This document shows positions 1-12,986 of a stretch of DNA of 64,000 bases, in pieces. Location of the stretch: the NCBI RefSeq assembly GCF_963576545.1, contig NC_083641.1, positions 13,448,893-13,512,892 on the forward strand. The letters run 5' to 3'. The notes beneath the pieces were generated by a model. That model worked only from the letters and a program-made list of their open reading frames with translations. It was not told the origin of the DNA and did not search any database. A program made the translations under genes and the position numbers. The DNA is from Limanda limanda. Taxonomy: Eukaryota; Chordata; Actinopteri; Pleuronectiformes; Pleuronectidae. Each line of letters begins with the position of its first letter. Within the stretch, counting starts at the first letter, position 1.

Positions 1-819
1 TACATAACAAAGGATTTTTTGTTGGGATACAAGGGCCCTTTCGGCTGGTGAGGCTCGTGGCACGTAACCTTTTGTGATGACACCCATAAATGACCAGAAT
101 GGACGGCACGGCGACCTGAAACGACCCGCGGCCGCACTGACGAATAGCCAGAGTGACAGCAGAAAAAAAATGTATACACAAACATGCCAAGAGGCGTAGA
201 GACGGACAAGGAGAAGACACAGGCAGGGCAGACTGAAAGATAAACTGCTAGAAGATGGACAAATACCAAAACACACACATACACACTGTGAGGTTACACA
301 GACGTGTCTGATTCGATAAACATTTTGCTGCTGCTGGAGCCTGTCGGGATCTCTGCGATAACTTCTTGTTGTCATCTGATTATTTATGTCATTTGTTATT
401 CTGTCAAGAGTGTTGTTTTTTGTGCAGAGCAGCCTGTTTGCGTCAGCATTTTTTACAGCGTGCCATCAACAACAACCTTTACCCCATCAAAATATGTTTC
501 CTTGAAAAATGAATTTCAAGTGCGCTGTCATCCTGTTCTTGATGAAATGTCAATCAGCGTCACAGTTCGGCCTTTAACAGGTCCGGGACATTTTCATTCA
601 CTTCTCATCTTAAGAGCTGCCTGTCTCCTTTTTGTTGTTGTTCTGTCATTATGATGAGAGAAACTAATATTTAGGAAATATATTTTTAATTACAGATGTT
701 TATGTTACTGTTATACAGTGTCAGAGTTTATACCTCCTAAATCAAAACCATTACATCTCCACGGCTGCAGCTACTTATCATTTTCATCGCCATTCATCTG
801 CTAAAAATACGGTTATTAT

Positions 820-1075
820 CCATCCATCTATTATCTATACCACTTATCCTCTGAGGGTTGTTCCCAATCCTAGTTGACATTGGGCTAGAGGTGGGTTAAA
901 CCCTGCACAGGTCACCATTGTCTCACAGGGCCAATCTACAACAACCATTCCCATTTCACACCTATGGTCAATTAAGAGTCTCCACTTAGGAGAATCTGGA
1001 GAAAAATCATAGACAGGGAGAACATATAAACTCCACACAGCTCTTCTTGCTGTGATGTGAAAGTAGTAACCAGTG
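820..1075 (+). repeat. Dispersed fish repeat (CCATCCATC...AACTCCACACAG type)
   Basis: Begins with CATCCATC and CCACTTATCC, continues with ACAGGTCACCATTGTCTCAC and ACACCTATGGTCAATTA, and ends GGGAGAACATATAAACTCC. This is a diverged copy of a very abundant teleost interspersed repeat. Same family as 53488-53755. Confidence 0.65.
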
Positions 1076-2764
1076 CATCTACAAATCTATATATTCATCT
1101 GCATCTGTATGACAATAAAATGCCAGAAAAGAGTAATATTAATATATTTTGAACACAAGAAACATCAAATGCTTCTAACTAAATAAAGTGTTTGTCACTT
1201 GTGCTTGAAAATCCATTAAATAATCAAACATTTGAGACGTACAGTAAACTAAACTCTTCTGCTCAGGCCTCCACTTCCCACACAGTGACGGCATTAGAAT
1301 ATATTTTGAATCACATTTGTAAGAAGCATCTGTCCTCATCCGAAGCCACTTACAAACACTGCCGCTACTGTTGTTTGGGCTTTAATGAAGTGATACCTCT
1401 TAGAGCGAGTGCAGACCCTCGAGAAGCTGTGTGACACGTGTGACGCTGCCCTGCTGGGGAATAGCACTCCGTTAAAGGCCCATTAGCACGTTGTGAGGGA
1501 GAGGGAGTATGTCAACACGCTGGCAGCTAACTGTAACTGCATCCCTACTGCAGCTAGTCGGAGTAAACATCACCTCGGTCCCACCTTGTCGTCAGCTGTG
1601 GTGGATACCATGTTGACATTCAAGACGTTTTATTCTGAGCGACTAATGCAGCATCAGGGGCATTGCAACAGGGTAGACAAAGCAAGCAATTACCTGGGGC
1701 CCCCCCGAGCTGAGAAGGGCCCCCTGAGAACAGCTGATCACGTCCAGAGCAACAACAATTGTGTGAGAACTCCATTTAATCCTATAGCACCCTTCCACTG
1801 GTGAAGAAACCCGGTAACATTGAGCTTTTGTCTGCAATGGGAATGGATAGAACAGCATTCACTCCCAGGTCAAATGATTCTGCAGTAGACAGGGGTTTTA
1901 ATCGGCTCTGGCTATGATTGGTGATGGAAATTAGACACTTAAGTGAAGGCGCTAATTTGGCAAGAGAGCGAGGTGAGAGCTTCTTAGTTTGTGATGTCGA
2001 GCATGACGCACCGGGGGAAAAAACAGGAAGGCAAACCTCCCACTGGCAATGGGAAAGTAGTCATCTTTTGTAGTGAGTTTAGCGGCTGCGTGTAGAGGTG
2101 GTTGGGGCTTGCACTCAAAATGTACTTTTATTTATGTGTATGCGAAGTCTGCTCTTTGTTTATAATTTTCATACTAAAATAATCGTTTGAAAATAGTTTG
2201 GCATCACATGTTTCTTGCTGGGGCTCTTCGGGTCCCTTTATGCCCTCAGCCCCCAAAGACCCTGGAAACGCTCCTGTGCAACAGAAGAAGAACTTTAAAA
2301 GAAGAAGCCTAAATTGAATGTGATCGAATGTAAAGCCCAAGCTTATCTTCCCACATTACAGACAGTACCTACATCTTAAAGTACAATTGTAATCAGATTG
2401 CTAATTATTATAACAAAGAAATAACCACAAATTACCTTTAAAATATCTTTATTAAGCTCAAGGTGATGTCTTGAAATGTTCTATATTGTCTGACAAACAT
2501 GGCTACAGCCAAATATGCTGAAAAAATATGAATCTTCTCAATTGAGAATTGAGATCTAAACTATCTTATAGACAAAGACAAAGAAGCAACAGATTATAAA
2601 AATATTTTCTCATTCATTTCATCTAATCAATAAATTGACTCAACATGTCAGTTATGTTTTCATTTTTGTAACAATACAGCTTCCAAATATAAACATTAAG
2701 TAGGACAATGTTGGCTTAAGAGATAAGAACCTGATACTTTATCACTAAATTCAATAATTTTCCA

Positions 2765-2875
2765 TCCATTACGTCATTGCTGATCATTTGAGGGTCGTGG
2801 GGGGAGCTGGGGCCAATCTGACGATGGGTCTTGAGGTCAGGTGACCGTGCTAACCACTGCACCAGCGTACCGACC
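2765..2875 (+). repeat. Dispersed fish repeat, internally deleted fragment
   Basis: CCATCCATTACG, then GGGGAGCTGGGGCCAATCTG, then GTGCTAACCACTGCACC: start and end pieces of the same family with the middle missing. Confidence 0.4.
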
Positions 2876-3839
2876 AGGAATCAATAACTTGGAACAAATC
2901 TATAAGGAAGCTTCAGAAACTTTTTCCTTGTCCTCACCCTTGACTCACTCAAACCAAGAGGATAAAATATACTTTGACTTATACATCAGTCTGTGTGTGT
3001 GTTTGTGTGTGTGTGGGGGGGGGGGGGCAGCTCTGACCACTGCACTGAGCGTGTCTTTGTGCCTCAATCCCACACCGCTGGCACCGAGTCAGAGGAGAGA
3101 AAACAAGGGCACGTCTCTCTGCCTTATTTATTTATATCCCCCCCCGCTCCTTCCCATTAGCACTGGAGCCTTTATCAGCCTCCGTCCGACACTAAAAACA
3201 ATCGCACTGAAGAGCAGTAAAGTAATGAGGCCGCGCTCTGTCGCTCTGCCTCCGTGTTGTTTGCCCTGAACTCACAGAGGCCTCCTGCTCCCATTCAGTA
3301 TTTTATTAGTTTTTCCAGATGGTTCAGTGAAGACAGAGAGGAAGGAGAGGGGACATAAGGGGACCAAATATTGTGAAGGTGATGAAACAACTCATCAAAT
3401 TTACAACAGAACTTTCATATAGAGTCAAAGTCTTGTGGGTGACAAGAAATACAGTTATCTATATGAACTCAAATGAGAAAGAAGAGTATTTGAAATAGTA
3501 GACAATTCAAAAGGGGTGACAATTTATGTATTTTTGAGTCATTTGAATTAGGCGTGGCAAAATGGCTCAAAAGTCCCCTCTGTTGTCTCTGTATAATGTC
3601 AGTGGTCATAGATTCCTTTGATGTCTTATATGTTGCAAAATTAAAAAGTTTATACGATCTGAAGAGAAACAAGAGTTTTTTTGGACCTGAACAGATCTAT
3701 TGGTCTGTATGTAGTGATGGCTCATACGCCAGTATGAAGTAAGCCTCATTTTACAACTTAAATTAGATTTATATAAAATTTTCACCGTGTGGTCTACACT
3801 TGATGGTGTGGAATCAGCTCCTCTGGGAGTTTTTTTTCG

Positions 3840-4052
3840 CTAAAATGGCAGAATGACGAGCCGATCCTTGGATGAGGACCTCAGGTTGCGACTGGGCAGG
3901 AACAGTGTCAGAGGATCACTGATGTGCTCGGGTCTGAGTCCAAATCGAGCCTTAAATGTTAAAATAAGTTCCCCATAAGCCAGTGACACTAGACTTGGGG
4001 TAATGTGCTGTCTCTTTTTCGTTGTGGCGAGGAGTCCAGCTCCTGTATTCAA
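3840..4052 (-). mobile_element. LINE reverse-transcriptase ORF2 C-terminal fragment
   Basis: The minus strand encodes LILTFKARFGLRPEHISD, followed by PLTLFLPSRNLRSS. This resembles the conserved fish non-LTR ORF2 tail (typically FKILLLTFKALHGLAPSYI, then SLRSS). Heavily truncated. Confidence 0.55.
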
Positions 4053-4636
4053 AATAATCCGGAGAAAATAAAAGCATATATTACAGTCTCAAGATTAAAG
4101 TTGAATTATAAAATAAAACTACAAAGACAATGCACCACAACAAAGACAACAAAGGATTTTTAACTCTTTAGTAGTTTTTACTGTATAGTCCCCTGTCCTA
4201 TGGCCCCCAAGCCTTTGGGATGGGTTCCCAGGCCAGTTTGCTAATCTTTTCAGTCACCAGGGCATACCAGCACAAGTATTTTAAGGGCTCGGTCTATTTG
4301 GATATCATGGAGAGAGCATGGCCTGATCCTCGCAGTTGTGCTACAGTAAGAAGATTATCTCTGCAGCCTCATAGACTTAAACACAGAATGTGAGCTAGCG
4401 TTGCCGGCGCCGTGCACTGCAAAGACCTGCGTTCAACAGGAGACAGTGCAGAGTGGAGACCAGTGGACAAGACATTGTGTCTGTAACCAATGGCTGCTTT
4501 TCATTTAAATTCAGCCAATACTTACTTGACCTACTGATGAATTGCTTGATTTATAAAATGCCACATTGTGAGAATCATCATATTTCCCCAGATTGCAAGG
4601 TGACCTGTCCATACAATGGCGCCAAAACAAGAACTT

Positions 4637-4955
4637 TTTTTTTACATATATGTTTATTAGTTTTCCAACAGGTTATACAACACAAAAACAAGACAAACAT
4701 TTGGCTAACACACATATTTAAATCCATACAGGCAGAAGATTCAGGGGTCACGTCCTATACAAGTAAGAAAAAATTAAAAACAGATAAGTAAAATAAAAGT
4801 ATACAGAAATAAAAGTAAATCAATTAAATGATAAAACTGAGTGCCTCTTTTGAGGCAGAGCATTCTGAGCTATGATACAAACCCTCTTGTGAGAATGGTG
4901 GAAACATTCAGACCAACATATGACAGAAAGGGTTCCCATGTTTTACGAAAGGCAG
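4637..4955 (-). mobile_element. 5'-truncated retro-insertion with poly(A) and TSD
   Basis: An 11-bp direct repeat AACAAGAACTT flanks the insert (4626-4636 and 4956-4966). The left end is a T-run, the poly(A) tail of a minus-strand transcript, preceded by AATAAA about 14 nt inside. These are the hallmarks of target-primed reverse transcription. No coding sequence was recognised, so the source (LINE or mRNA 3' UTR) is unknown. Confidence 0.75.
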
Positions 4956-5556
4956 AACAAGAACTTGTAAAGTAGCAATGGAATTAAACACTGGAGAGAA
5001 GCAGGAAGCTCTCACATTTTGTATTTTAGCTTAAACAAGATAAAGTCAACAGGCTGGTAGCTCTGTGAGGCTGTACTTAGGCAAAGCAGGACTTTGATAA
5101 TATCAGCATACTAACACACTCACAACCACAAATGCTAACATGGTAATATTTGCTTTCCATATTCAGTGTGGTAGTTTAGCTATTAAGCACTGAAACATGA
5201 CAGTTTTGAAAGAATGAAGAATGAACCTGTTTGTGTCTGACCATGCTTTTGTATCTTAACCAGCTATGACTATGCTGTGTATTGATGTGTTGGTTTACTG
5301 TGTGATAAAACCTGTACTGAGTTTGAATGAATCTCCTGTAGTAGATTTCCCTTCGTGTAATATTGCACCCTGTCTCATCACGTTGTAGCTTTTTGTGGTT
5401 TTAGGAGTTTGACAGATGCAAGCAGGCTGGAGAGTTCTCAGGGCAGACTGTAATCCCATCAGCAATTATACACCTGTGGATCAGTGCGCAACATCCGCTT
5501 AACTAAGGAGCTGTTACACAACCAAGTAACCACTAGGTGCTGTTTTACCCCCCCAG

Positions 5557-5788
5557 GTGTTCGCCTCCCGACCCACCGCCCACCACGGCCCTCACCTGTG
5601 TGTTGCGGTGCTTCCCTTGTGAGCCGACCTGGGCTGGCAGTCCGTTCTTGCACCGCCCGCCAACCCCGCCCATGGTCAGAATGACGCGCTCCAAGACCTT
5701 CCAGGCGTACCTGCCCAGCTGCCACCGGACCTACAGCTGCATCCACTGCCGAGCTCACCTGGCCAACCACGACGAGCTCATATCCAAG
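5557..5788 (+). CDS. ypel2: ypel2 coding exon 1 (5' UTR 5557-5671, CDS 5672-5788)
   Basis: A pyrimidine-rich tract ends in CAG at 5554-5556, so the exon starts at 5557. The ATG is at 5672-5674 and the donor GTAACC follows 5788. It encodes residues 1-39, including the first zinc ligands C23 and C26. Phase at the exon end is 0. Confidence 0.9.
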
Positions 5789-8700
5789 GTAACCCGACGG
5801 CATCGGCAGCGCTCCGCTCTGGTGACTTGACTCACCTTACCAACACTGGTAGCCATTGGAAACCATTGAGACAGGACTTGCATTCAAGCCGCTCAGCTTC
5901 AGGTTTTGTTTTACTTAATAAATGTGAAAAGAAAAAAGTAATTCACTTTATTGTGTTGTCTCTTTTAATTTAGAAACTGGGTAAAGATAAATTAGTAGAA
6001 TATTAGTTACTATGAGACTGCTATAGTCAATAATTTCAGGTAAATTGTTTTCCACTGGTTTGAAAGAACTTTGTGTGTTGAATGCTCAGTGTGTAGGATT
6101 TAGTGGCATTGAGCAGTGAAGTTACAAATCTCAGCCAGATGAATAACCTCTTGCCAATCTAATTACAAGTGTGTAAGAGAACCTACATTGGCCATCAGGT
6201 AATGTATAAACGTGAAAGGCCCTCTCTAGAGCCAGTGTTCGGTTTTGTCCTCTCTGGGCTACTGTAGAAACATTGTGGAAGATAACCTGATCTATATAAA
6301 GGGCTGATTCTAAGGAACAAAAACATAATTTTTAGTTTCAGGTGATTCCAGTCTAATGAAAAGATAATTATGAATATTATATTTAATTTCTGCTGAAAGA
6401 TCCCCAACGTCCTCCACAAAGTAAAAGGCTCAAATAAGAATGTGGCTCAGGCTGAATTTTACTCTCTGAACTCGACAAGCATTCTGTTCTTTGTGTCCTG
6501 ACCCGACCCAAGCCCAGATTAAGTTCATGATATAATATAATGATATAACAATAAGCTGCGCTGAGTTGGTGTTATTGGTGTAAGATTTAGGTAAAAGAGA
6601 TCTATTGGCAGAAATTGAATATAAACTAATCCTAATGATGTTTTCACTAGTGTGTGATCATCTAAATTGTATGAATTGTGGTTTTCTTGACCCTAGAATG
6701 GGCCCTTTATATTTAAATTCTTTATATTTACATCGAGAGCAGGTCCTCTCTATGGAGGCCGGCATGTTTTTTACAGAAGTCCAAACTGGACAAACTAAAC
6801 ACCTTTTGAGTTTTTATGACACACTGAAAGCTACCACCTGTTCTATTTCATGTTTGGAAGGGAAGGTTAAGGTGAGGGGTATTCTGCTGCAACATGCAAC
6901 TTCACCACTAGATGTCACTAAATTCTACACAGTGTGCCTTTAAGTTGATAGCCCAGTCTACATGACAGAACCCAAATGGAACCCAAATATCATTTCAAAA
7001 TTGTTGTTCCATTGGTCCCGACGGGCTTGGGTCAGGTATCCACACGAAAATCGCAAATCAAATTCTTCTATGAAGGAAACAAACCTATTTATAGAGAACA
7101 CACTGTATGAGAAAGAAGATTCTTATTGTCAACCCCTATCTTTGTCTCACCTTCTCTCTGCAGTCATTCCAGGGCAGCCAGGGCAGAGCCTACCTGTTTA
7201 ACTCAGTGTGAGTATCTGTCCAAACCAAGGGTGTTACTTTGGGGCGGTTCAGGTAAAATACTCTGGACAATTCCAAAATTATTACTAGAATTGGTATATT
7301 AATTATACCAGAATTAATGTGTTAATACGTTGTTCTTGCCAGATAATACCAAGTAACTTGTATGCAAAATTTTAACAGTAAAATTGGGGTTAAAAAAGTG
7401 ATACTTTGTTCATGTTTCAAATATAGAATATTGAAAACCAAGACTGAATATTTTTCATTCGGTGTGACGGGATGACAATTGGGAGGTTGTACAGGCCGGA
7501 AGAGGCCGGAAAAACATGCAGGATCCGAAGTGATCTAACGTATCCAGGTGTTATAAAGTGGGTTTGTAAAGCAGGTTGTTCCACTAGGACGTGGTGTTGT
7601 TTCTGTGGCTCTGAAGCAGATGGAGCCAGCCTGTGCCTCGCAGCGCTGTCATTATCAAGTTGAATTGAGTGTGAAAATTAGAGCGTTTGAATCTATGCTC
7701 TGCGGCCTGATGCCCTATCAGTATTCGCTGGGCGAGTGGGCGTGAGGTGGTGACTCACTCGGAGCTCATCATACAGTAGATGCAACTGAGCAGTTTGAGA
7801 CACTTTCACAAGTTATTTTTAATCCGTTTTTCACTGTCTCTGCCTGTCTCCCTCTTTTTCACTGATTCTCCCTCTCTCAGGGTGAACGTCGGGTGCGGCC
7901 CTGCAGAGGAGAGGGTGCTGCTCACAGGCCTGCACGCTGTAGCAGATATCTACTGTGAGAACTGCAAGACGACCCTGGGCTGGAAATACGTAAGTGTCCC
8001 TCGGCTGATATGATGCATGGCACCGCAAACTGCATCCAAGGTTAGAGGACGATAAACTGGGAGGCTGCTGTTATGGCACAACCTAATTTTATTCTCGCCC
8101 TTATTATGTTTGGACCTCCTCTTCTGTCAGGGTCAGGGCGGCTGTGGGCTGAATTATTCATCAGATTTCTCAGAGCAGATGGAGACAAGAAGGGAAAGTC
8201 TTAATTTATCTTAAGGGACTTGTGATGAGTCTTGTGGAAGTAAAAACATCTTGATCAGGTCTTGATTCATCACTTCATATGTCTCATAGGTCAGAAATAC
8301 CTATAATTAGTGGATTTTATACTAGACACGGTAGCTGTGTTTTAGAGCGTAACAGACTCTGGTTCTGGAAGTAAATCTGAGAAAATTAATTTCCCATTCC
8401 TTTTCCTTTAAAAAGAGTTTTAAGCCTGCAACCAGGTCGACCAGCTACAAGATGAATCGTGACCAGAAAACATTTGTTTTGGAGCGAAAACATAGGGGAA
8501 ATACAAACTTGTGGCCTCTACAGGATTATACTCGTAGCTTGTGGTAGGTCTACCTTGGATGGTTCAAATATTATGGCTGATATCATAAGCTCTGTTCAAA
8601 ACATGAATAGGTATTTGACTTCTGCAACCATGCTGTTGAGCTCCTTTTCATGTGGCTGATTCACATCACAGCCATCACGGCTCAGTGTCAGGAATAGTTG

Positions 8701-10586
8701 ATTAAACTCTCTTACAGTGTTAAATTAAGGTTGACAGCCTGGCTAATATCAGAGCCATGCATACAGTGAGTGTCTGTTTATAGCATAGTATAGCATATCA
8801 AAATACACGCGCTATGTTAATTTAGCACAGATGGTATTTAAGGAACCTGGGCAGGGTGAGCAAAACAGAATCCACACATGTTAGCGGTCATCACATCTCA
8901 ACAGATTTGAGCATGTGCAACTGTCATCACTGAGCCCTGTCAGAATGAAGGTGAGAGTTTACATTATAGGGCACCCTCATAGATTAAACACACATACACA
9001 AACATATGCACACGCCTTGTTTTTTGACTTCTGAGCAGGCTCCGGTGACCAGCTCTCCTTGCCTGACCTCTGACGATCATGTTCACTGCTACGTGTCTAA
9101 ACCCCAAACCTGATTCTTTAACCTCTCTGCCTAAAAATAGCTTATTTTTCCTCATGGTGCCTGGAAAACACCCGGTAAACCAGCTTCAAATGTAGCTGCT
9201 CTTCTGTGTAGTGTCTATTCCTGTCAGGACCCCACAAGGCAAAGAAAACAGATCACATGCTTGCACACGCTCACAAACACTGGATAGGACTAACGGAGGC
9301 TTGCTGTTTATTATCACTTGCAGCAGTGTTGATTTTCTTCACTCGTCACAGTTCTATTGAGAGGTTTGACCCACTGCACTTCTACAACAGGAAATCTGAT
9401 AATGTGCGTCTGTAGGTCGCAACCAAAATAGCCCAACACTAAACAAGAATCAGAAGCTCCACGGTGAAAGCACGTCTGCTTCAGCCTGTTGTGTGATGTC
9501 GTTTTCAAGGCTTTCAGAGAATGATTGGGCTTTAAGAGGGAACACAATGTCGGTAATGGACTTGGACAGTAAGCAGAGGTCATTTTCTGCCATTTTAACA
9601 GCATTAACTTGCAGCTCTGCTGTTTAGTGTGTGATCTGAAATGGGGGGGAAAGTTTCGGAAAAATTAAGGGGTGTCAAAAATAATGCCCTTACTCGTAAA
9701 TGTTAAATTTTTCACAATGAAATACTAAGATTTTAAAAAGTGATGCTAATGATTGCTAATTAGCGCTAAAGAAAAGAAACGCAACCAAGTCCAATGGAAA
9801 TATCTTGATGTTAACAAGTTTATATATAAACCATAGTGAAGTTTTCTATTGGCATCATGTTTGGTTCTTAACCTTGTATTTTTTATTACAAGCTATTTAC
9901 TCTTATTAGGTTTATATCATTAAAGCTTTGCTTGTGATGGTAAAGTCATGCTTTTCATAATATGTATATGCAGCCAGCCTGAATAAAGGGTGAACATGTA
10001 CAATTATGGGTTAAATTGATATATGCTACAGTGAAGATAATAAGTGTGTGTTGCCCAAACTCTGGCTTCATGTGGTTTATATTCTCCAGAGGAGTTTTGG
10101 CTTACACACCTAACAATACATGTTACAGCCTGCTAAAGTAGAGGAGACTATATCAGTGTTGGAACTGCCTGTGGCCTTTTTTCAATTTTTTTCTCTGGCA
10201 GATTGTTGGTGGTTAAAGACTAATTTCTGCCAAAATAAGGTACGATGATCCAATCACTTTTCATTCTGCAGAGTCCTCAGTGTTTAGTGACTGACGCTTG
10301 TATAACCATAACAGAGAGCCACGAGCAGAGACAGGACAAAAATGAGTCAAGGGTTACAAAGAGTGGTTGCTAGTGTCTTTCCCTACATTATCCTGCCCTC
10401 TGTCAGAGATATAAACATGTTAATATCCTCAGTCCATCTGTCATTTGAATTAAATGCTGTCCCTCTTTCTCTCCTGCCTGCTGCCTCGCCCTCCAGGAAC
10501 ATGCTTTTGAGAGCAGTCAGAAGTATAAAGAGGGCAAGTTCATCATTGAGCTGGCCCACATGATCAAGGACAACGGCTGGGACTGA
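5672..10586 (+). CDS. ypel2: Yippee-like 2 protein, complete, 4 coding exons
   Basis: Coding segments 5672-5788, 7164-7207, 7881-7989 and 10497-10586 join in phase to 360 nt, i.e. 119 residues plus TGA, the usual length for YPEL1/2/3. The residues form C23-x2-C26-x52-C79-x2-C82, the diagnostic Yippee zinc-binding pattern. Residues near the N-terminus ([14 protein letters not shown]) and the C-terminal NGWD match YPEL2 better than YPEL1 (which I recall as MTKSK, LPNC, NGWE) or YPEL3. Family knowledge: small, highly conserved zinc-fold proteins at the nucleus, centrosome and mitotic apparatus, with poorly defined biochemistry. All three introns are GT-AG. The start ATG lies 115 nt inside an exon whose acceptor is at 5555-5556, so 5' UTR exon(s) lie upstream and were not located. 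It converges with hip1. The paralogue call YPEL2 versus YPEL1 is likely but not certain. Confidence 0.95.
6075..6945. mobile_element. Non-autonomous DNA element with inverted ends
   Basis: The left end has CAGTGTGTAGGATTTAGTGG and the right end its diverged inverse (CACTAAATTCTACACAGTG, ending CCTTTAA). The ends are typical of an abundant fish MITE-like family. No transposase. It lies in ypel2 intron 1. Confidence 0.6.
7164..7207 (+). CDS. ypel2: ypel2 coding exon 2
   Basis: Acceptor CTCTGCAG precedes 7164 and donor GTGAGT follows 7207. It encodes [14 protein letters not shown] plus two bases of the next valine codon, an invariant Yippee segment. Confidence 0.95.
7881..7989 (+). CDS. ypel2: ypel2 coding exon 3
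   Basis: Acceptor CTCTCTCAG precedes 7881 and donor GTAAGT follows 7989. It encodes the core of the domain ([14 protein letters not shown]...) and carries the second zinc pair C79-E-N-C82, ending at GWKY. Confidence 0.95.
10497..10586 (+). CDS. ypel2: ypel2 coding exon 4 with stop
   Basis: Acceptor CCCTCCAG precedes 10497. It encodes [15 protein letters not shown]... ending DNGWD, with TGA at 10584-10586. The NGWD ending favours YPEL2 over YPEL1. Confidence 0.95.
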   Translation, partial: EHAFESSQKYKEGKFIIELAHMIKDNGWD

Positions 10587-12546
10587 GGGACAAGCGCCCG
10601 GGACATGACTGACCGCGACAGTGGAGGGGGGATACAAATGGATAGAGGAGGGGGAGCAGGGGGGGAACGTGTGTGGTGGGTGAGTGTGTGACTTTGGTTT
10701 GGCTGATTTACCATTAACCTTTGTAACTCTCTGCCAATCCCTCCCTACCATGGCTCTTGATGCACATACACACACGCACACACGATCAAGATCCCAAACA
10801 TCCCAGCTCGACAGACTAGGCAGGCTTGTATGCAGCTAGCAGGACTAGGTGACTGGCCAGCAATAGTGATGTCCTTTTTCTCGTTTTTTGTTTGTTTCTG
10901 AAACATGATTCGATAACACTTACAAAGGTGATAACACTCCTTTTATACCTTCTAGGAAACATTGACATTGTCTGAAGCGCTCCATCTCGACTAACAATGA
11001 CGTTAAAGCCAGTTGTTGACAGGCGATTCAGTGGAAATTTTGCCGGAAGGTGGGCAGTCGGCACGGCACAGCGTGGGTTTATTGGCCTGAAGCGCTGACG
11101 GACATTCACTCTGTCCGCAGCATGAATGAGACCAGCTCAAATCCAGCTGATCGGGGCCGTGCCAGCTGGGCCAGTGATGAGGCCTGGTGCTGAGGCTTGG
11201 CACGGAGGCCTGAGCACATGGGCGTGGGGAGGGTGGGGGCTCACTCAGCTCAGTATGGTGGTGAGGAGAAGATCCTGATCCAGTTATGCAGAGGCTTTAT
11301 GGCATTCTGGCCGGGATCCACTCCACGTCTTGCTAGTGAAGCAGTTGAGGAAGAGCAGAGTGAGCCCACAGCGAACAGAACGACGGCCACCGGCTCCTCC
11401 TAGAACCTCGCAGGAACTTGCTCTCGCAGCAGCAGCAGCAGAGCAGCTCCCCCTGGGGTTTAGTCTTCGTTCGATTCGTAGCGTCATGTAAAGTGATCTC
11501 GTCATCCCTCCTTTGTATGTCTGGTGCCGGCGGAATCGCTGCGTCCACCTTTGTTTCTTTGTCACATAGAATTATACTACATAAGCTTGTCTCAGGTGAG
11601 CAACTGTCGCTGGGATTTCCAAAGGTTTCTGTTGTGGGTCAATGACCATAGATGACGAGACTCCATCAGCTGGGGGGGGGCGCCAGTGATCATTCAGACA
11701 CAGACACAACCCCTGTTATCATACAAAAAACAGACTTACTCAGTTTGATTTGAAAACACAAACGGCCAAAGCATGACTGGTTTCATGGGCTTAGGGAAAA
11801 TGAAAATAGTAAAAAAAATGAACTCAAATAGTAAGTAATGATTTTTTTTACTGAAGTAACGAGGTATAGACATGACCACAGAGGTGTGCATTAAGGATGC
11901 ATATGTATAAACAGGTAATACCCATCACTCTTAGGCTCTATTTCAGTCTGGGATGGCGGCTGTTTAACTGCTGTTACACCGACCTTCACTAACATAACAA
12001 ACCAACTGGGCAACATTGTGAAGCAATGCACTGGATAGATATATTTTATAATTTGTTTGTACCAACACATTATCTTTTACTGTTTTGCCTCAGATTTAGA
12101 TTTCACATTTTTTCGACCTCAGTTGACTCACTTAATAGTCCTCATTCATCATGGACCTTGGAGTTATGATACCTAGGTAATATTTGTGGCAACATTCATG
12201 AAAATGTATTATTTTCTAATTCGATTTAAAACTACAGTTTTCTGATCAGATTTGTGTATGAGAGTTGCACTGAGAAACCTTGTGCTGTAATACCACATCT
12301 AATGAGATAGATCACCGTTGAGTTGAGCTGTAAGAGCCCAAAAGCAGAAGAGATTGTAAAAACAAACTGAGTTGCCCTGTTTCCTGTTATTGTGAAAATT
12401 GCTCTAGAAGTTGCCCTGTATACGGTGTTACCCTGTTAACTCAAAGTAAACAGTTAACTCTCCTCAGTAATACTCAGCAGCTGCCCGCTCAGTCGGAGGC
12501 TACGACATGAAACCCAGCACAACCAAAGAAGCCACCCATCAACAAG

Positions 12547-12578
12547 TTGCCCAAACAAGGTTCATCTTGTTTGGGCAA
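12547..12578 (+). promoter_or_regulatory. Perfect 13-bp hairpin in ypel2 3' UTR
   Basis: TTGCCCAAACAAG (12547-12559) and its reverse complement (12566-12578) are separated by 6 nt. After an AG/AG mismatch, CAACA and TGTTG extend the stem outward. Function unknown; it could be a structured UTR element. Confidence 0.6.
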
Positions 12579-12593
12579 AGTGTTGCAGAACAA

Positions 12594-12625
12594 GGGGGGG
12601 GGGGGGGTGTAGGGGGGGGGGGGGG
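12594..12625 (+). repeat. Two G14 homopolymer runs
   Basis: G14 (12594-12607), TGTA, G14 (12612-12625) in the inferred ypel2 3' UTR. They can form intramolecular G-quadruplexes in RNA. Confidence 0.9.
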
Positions 12626-12986
12626 TGTATAGCTGAAAGCCAAGGTTGTGGATAGCCTTTCTCCACAAGAGTGATATATGTAAAGCATTATGAGTTTGTA
12701 AACAAAAAGATCTTAATATATGAATATATTCTATTTACTGTATTCACCACGAGGATTACCATTAATGTCGACCTCTGTGTTACAGACTGTAAATAGTGTT
12801 AATGTATTGTGTTTTATCTATGATCCATATGATAATGAATGAATATGATTTAGGACATGTCATGCTTTCTCTCTGGTACCCCACATTGGCTGTACGATAC
12901 TACTTTTATACTGAAAATGTTTGAATTTTAATGTCTTTTGTAAAGGAGGATGCTGATGTTGACTATATATCATTGGATCTTCATCT

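Larger units (their letters stand above)
1..5556. other. ypel2 upstream / 5' intronic region without recognised exon
   Basis: No conserved coding segment was seen. It holds repeat fragments near 820-1075 and 2765-2875, the LINE remnant at 3840-4052 and the retro-insertion at 4637-4955. A ypel2 5' UTR exon may be present but cannot be identified from sequence alone. Confidence 0.5.
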
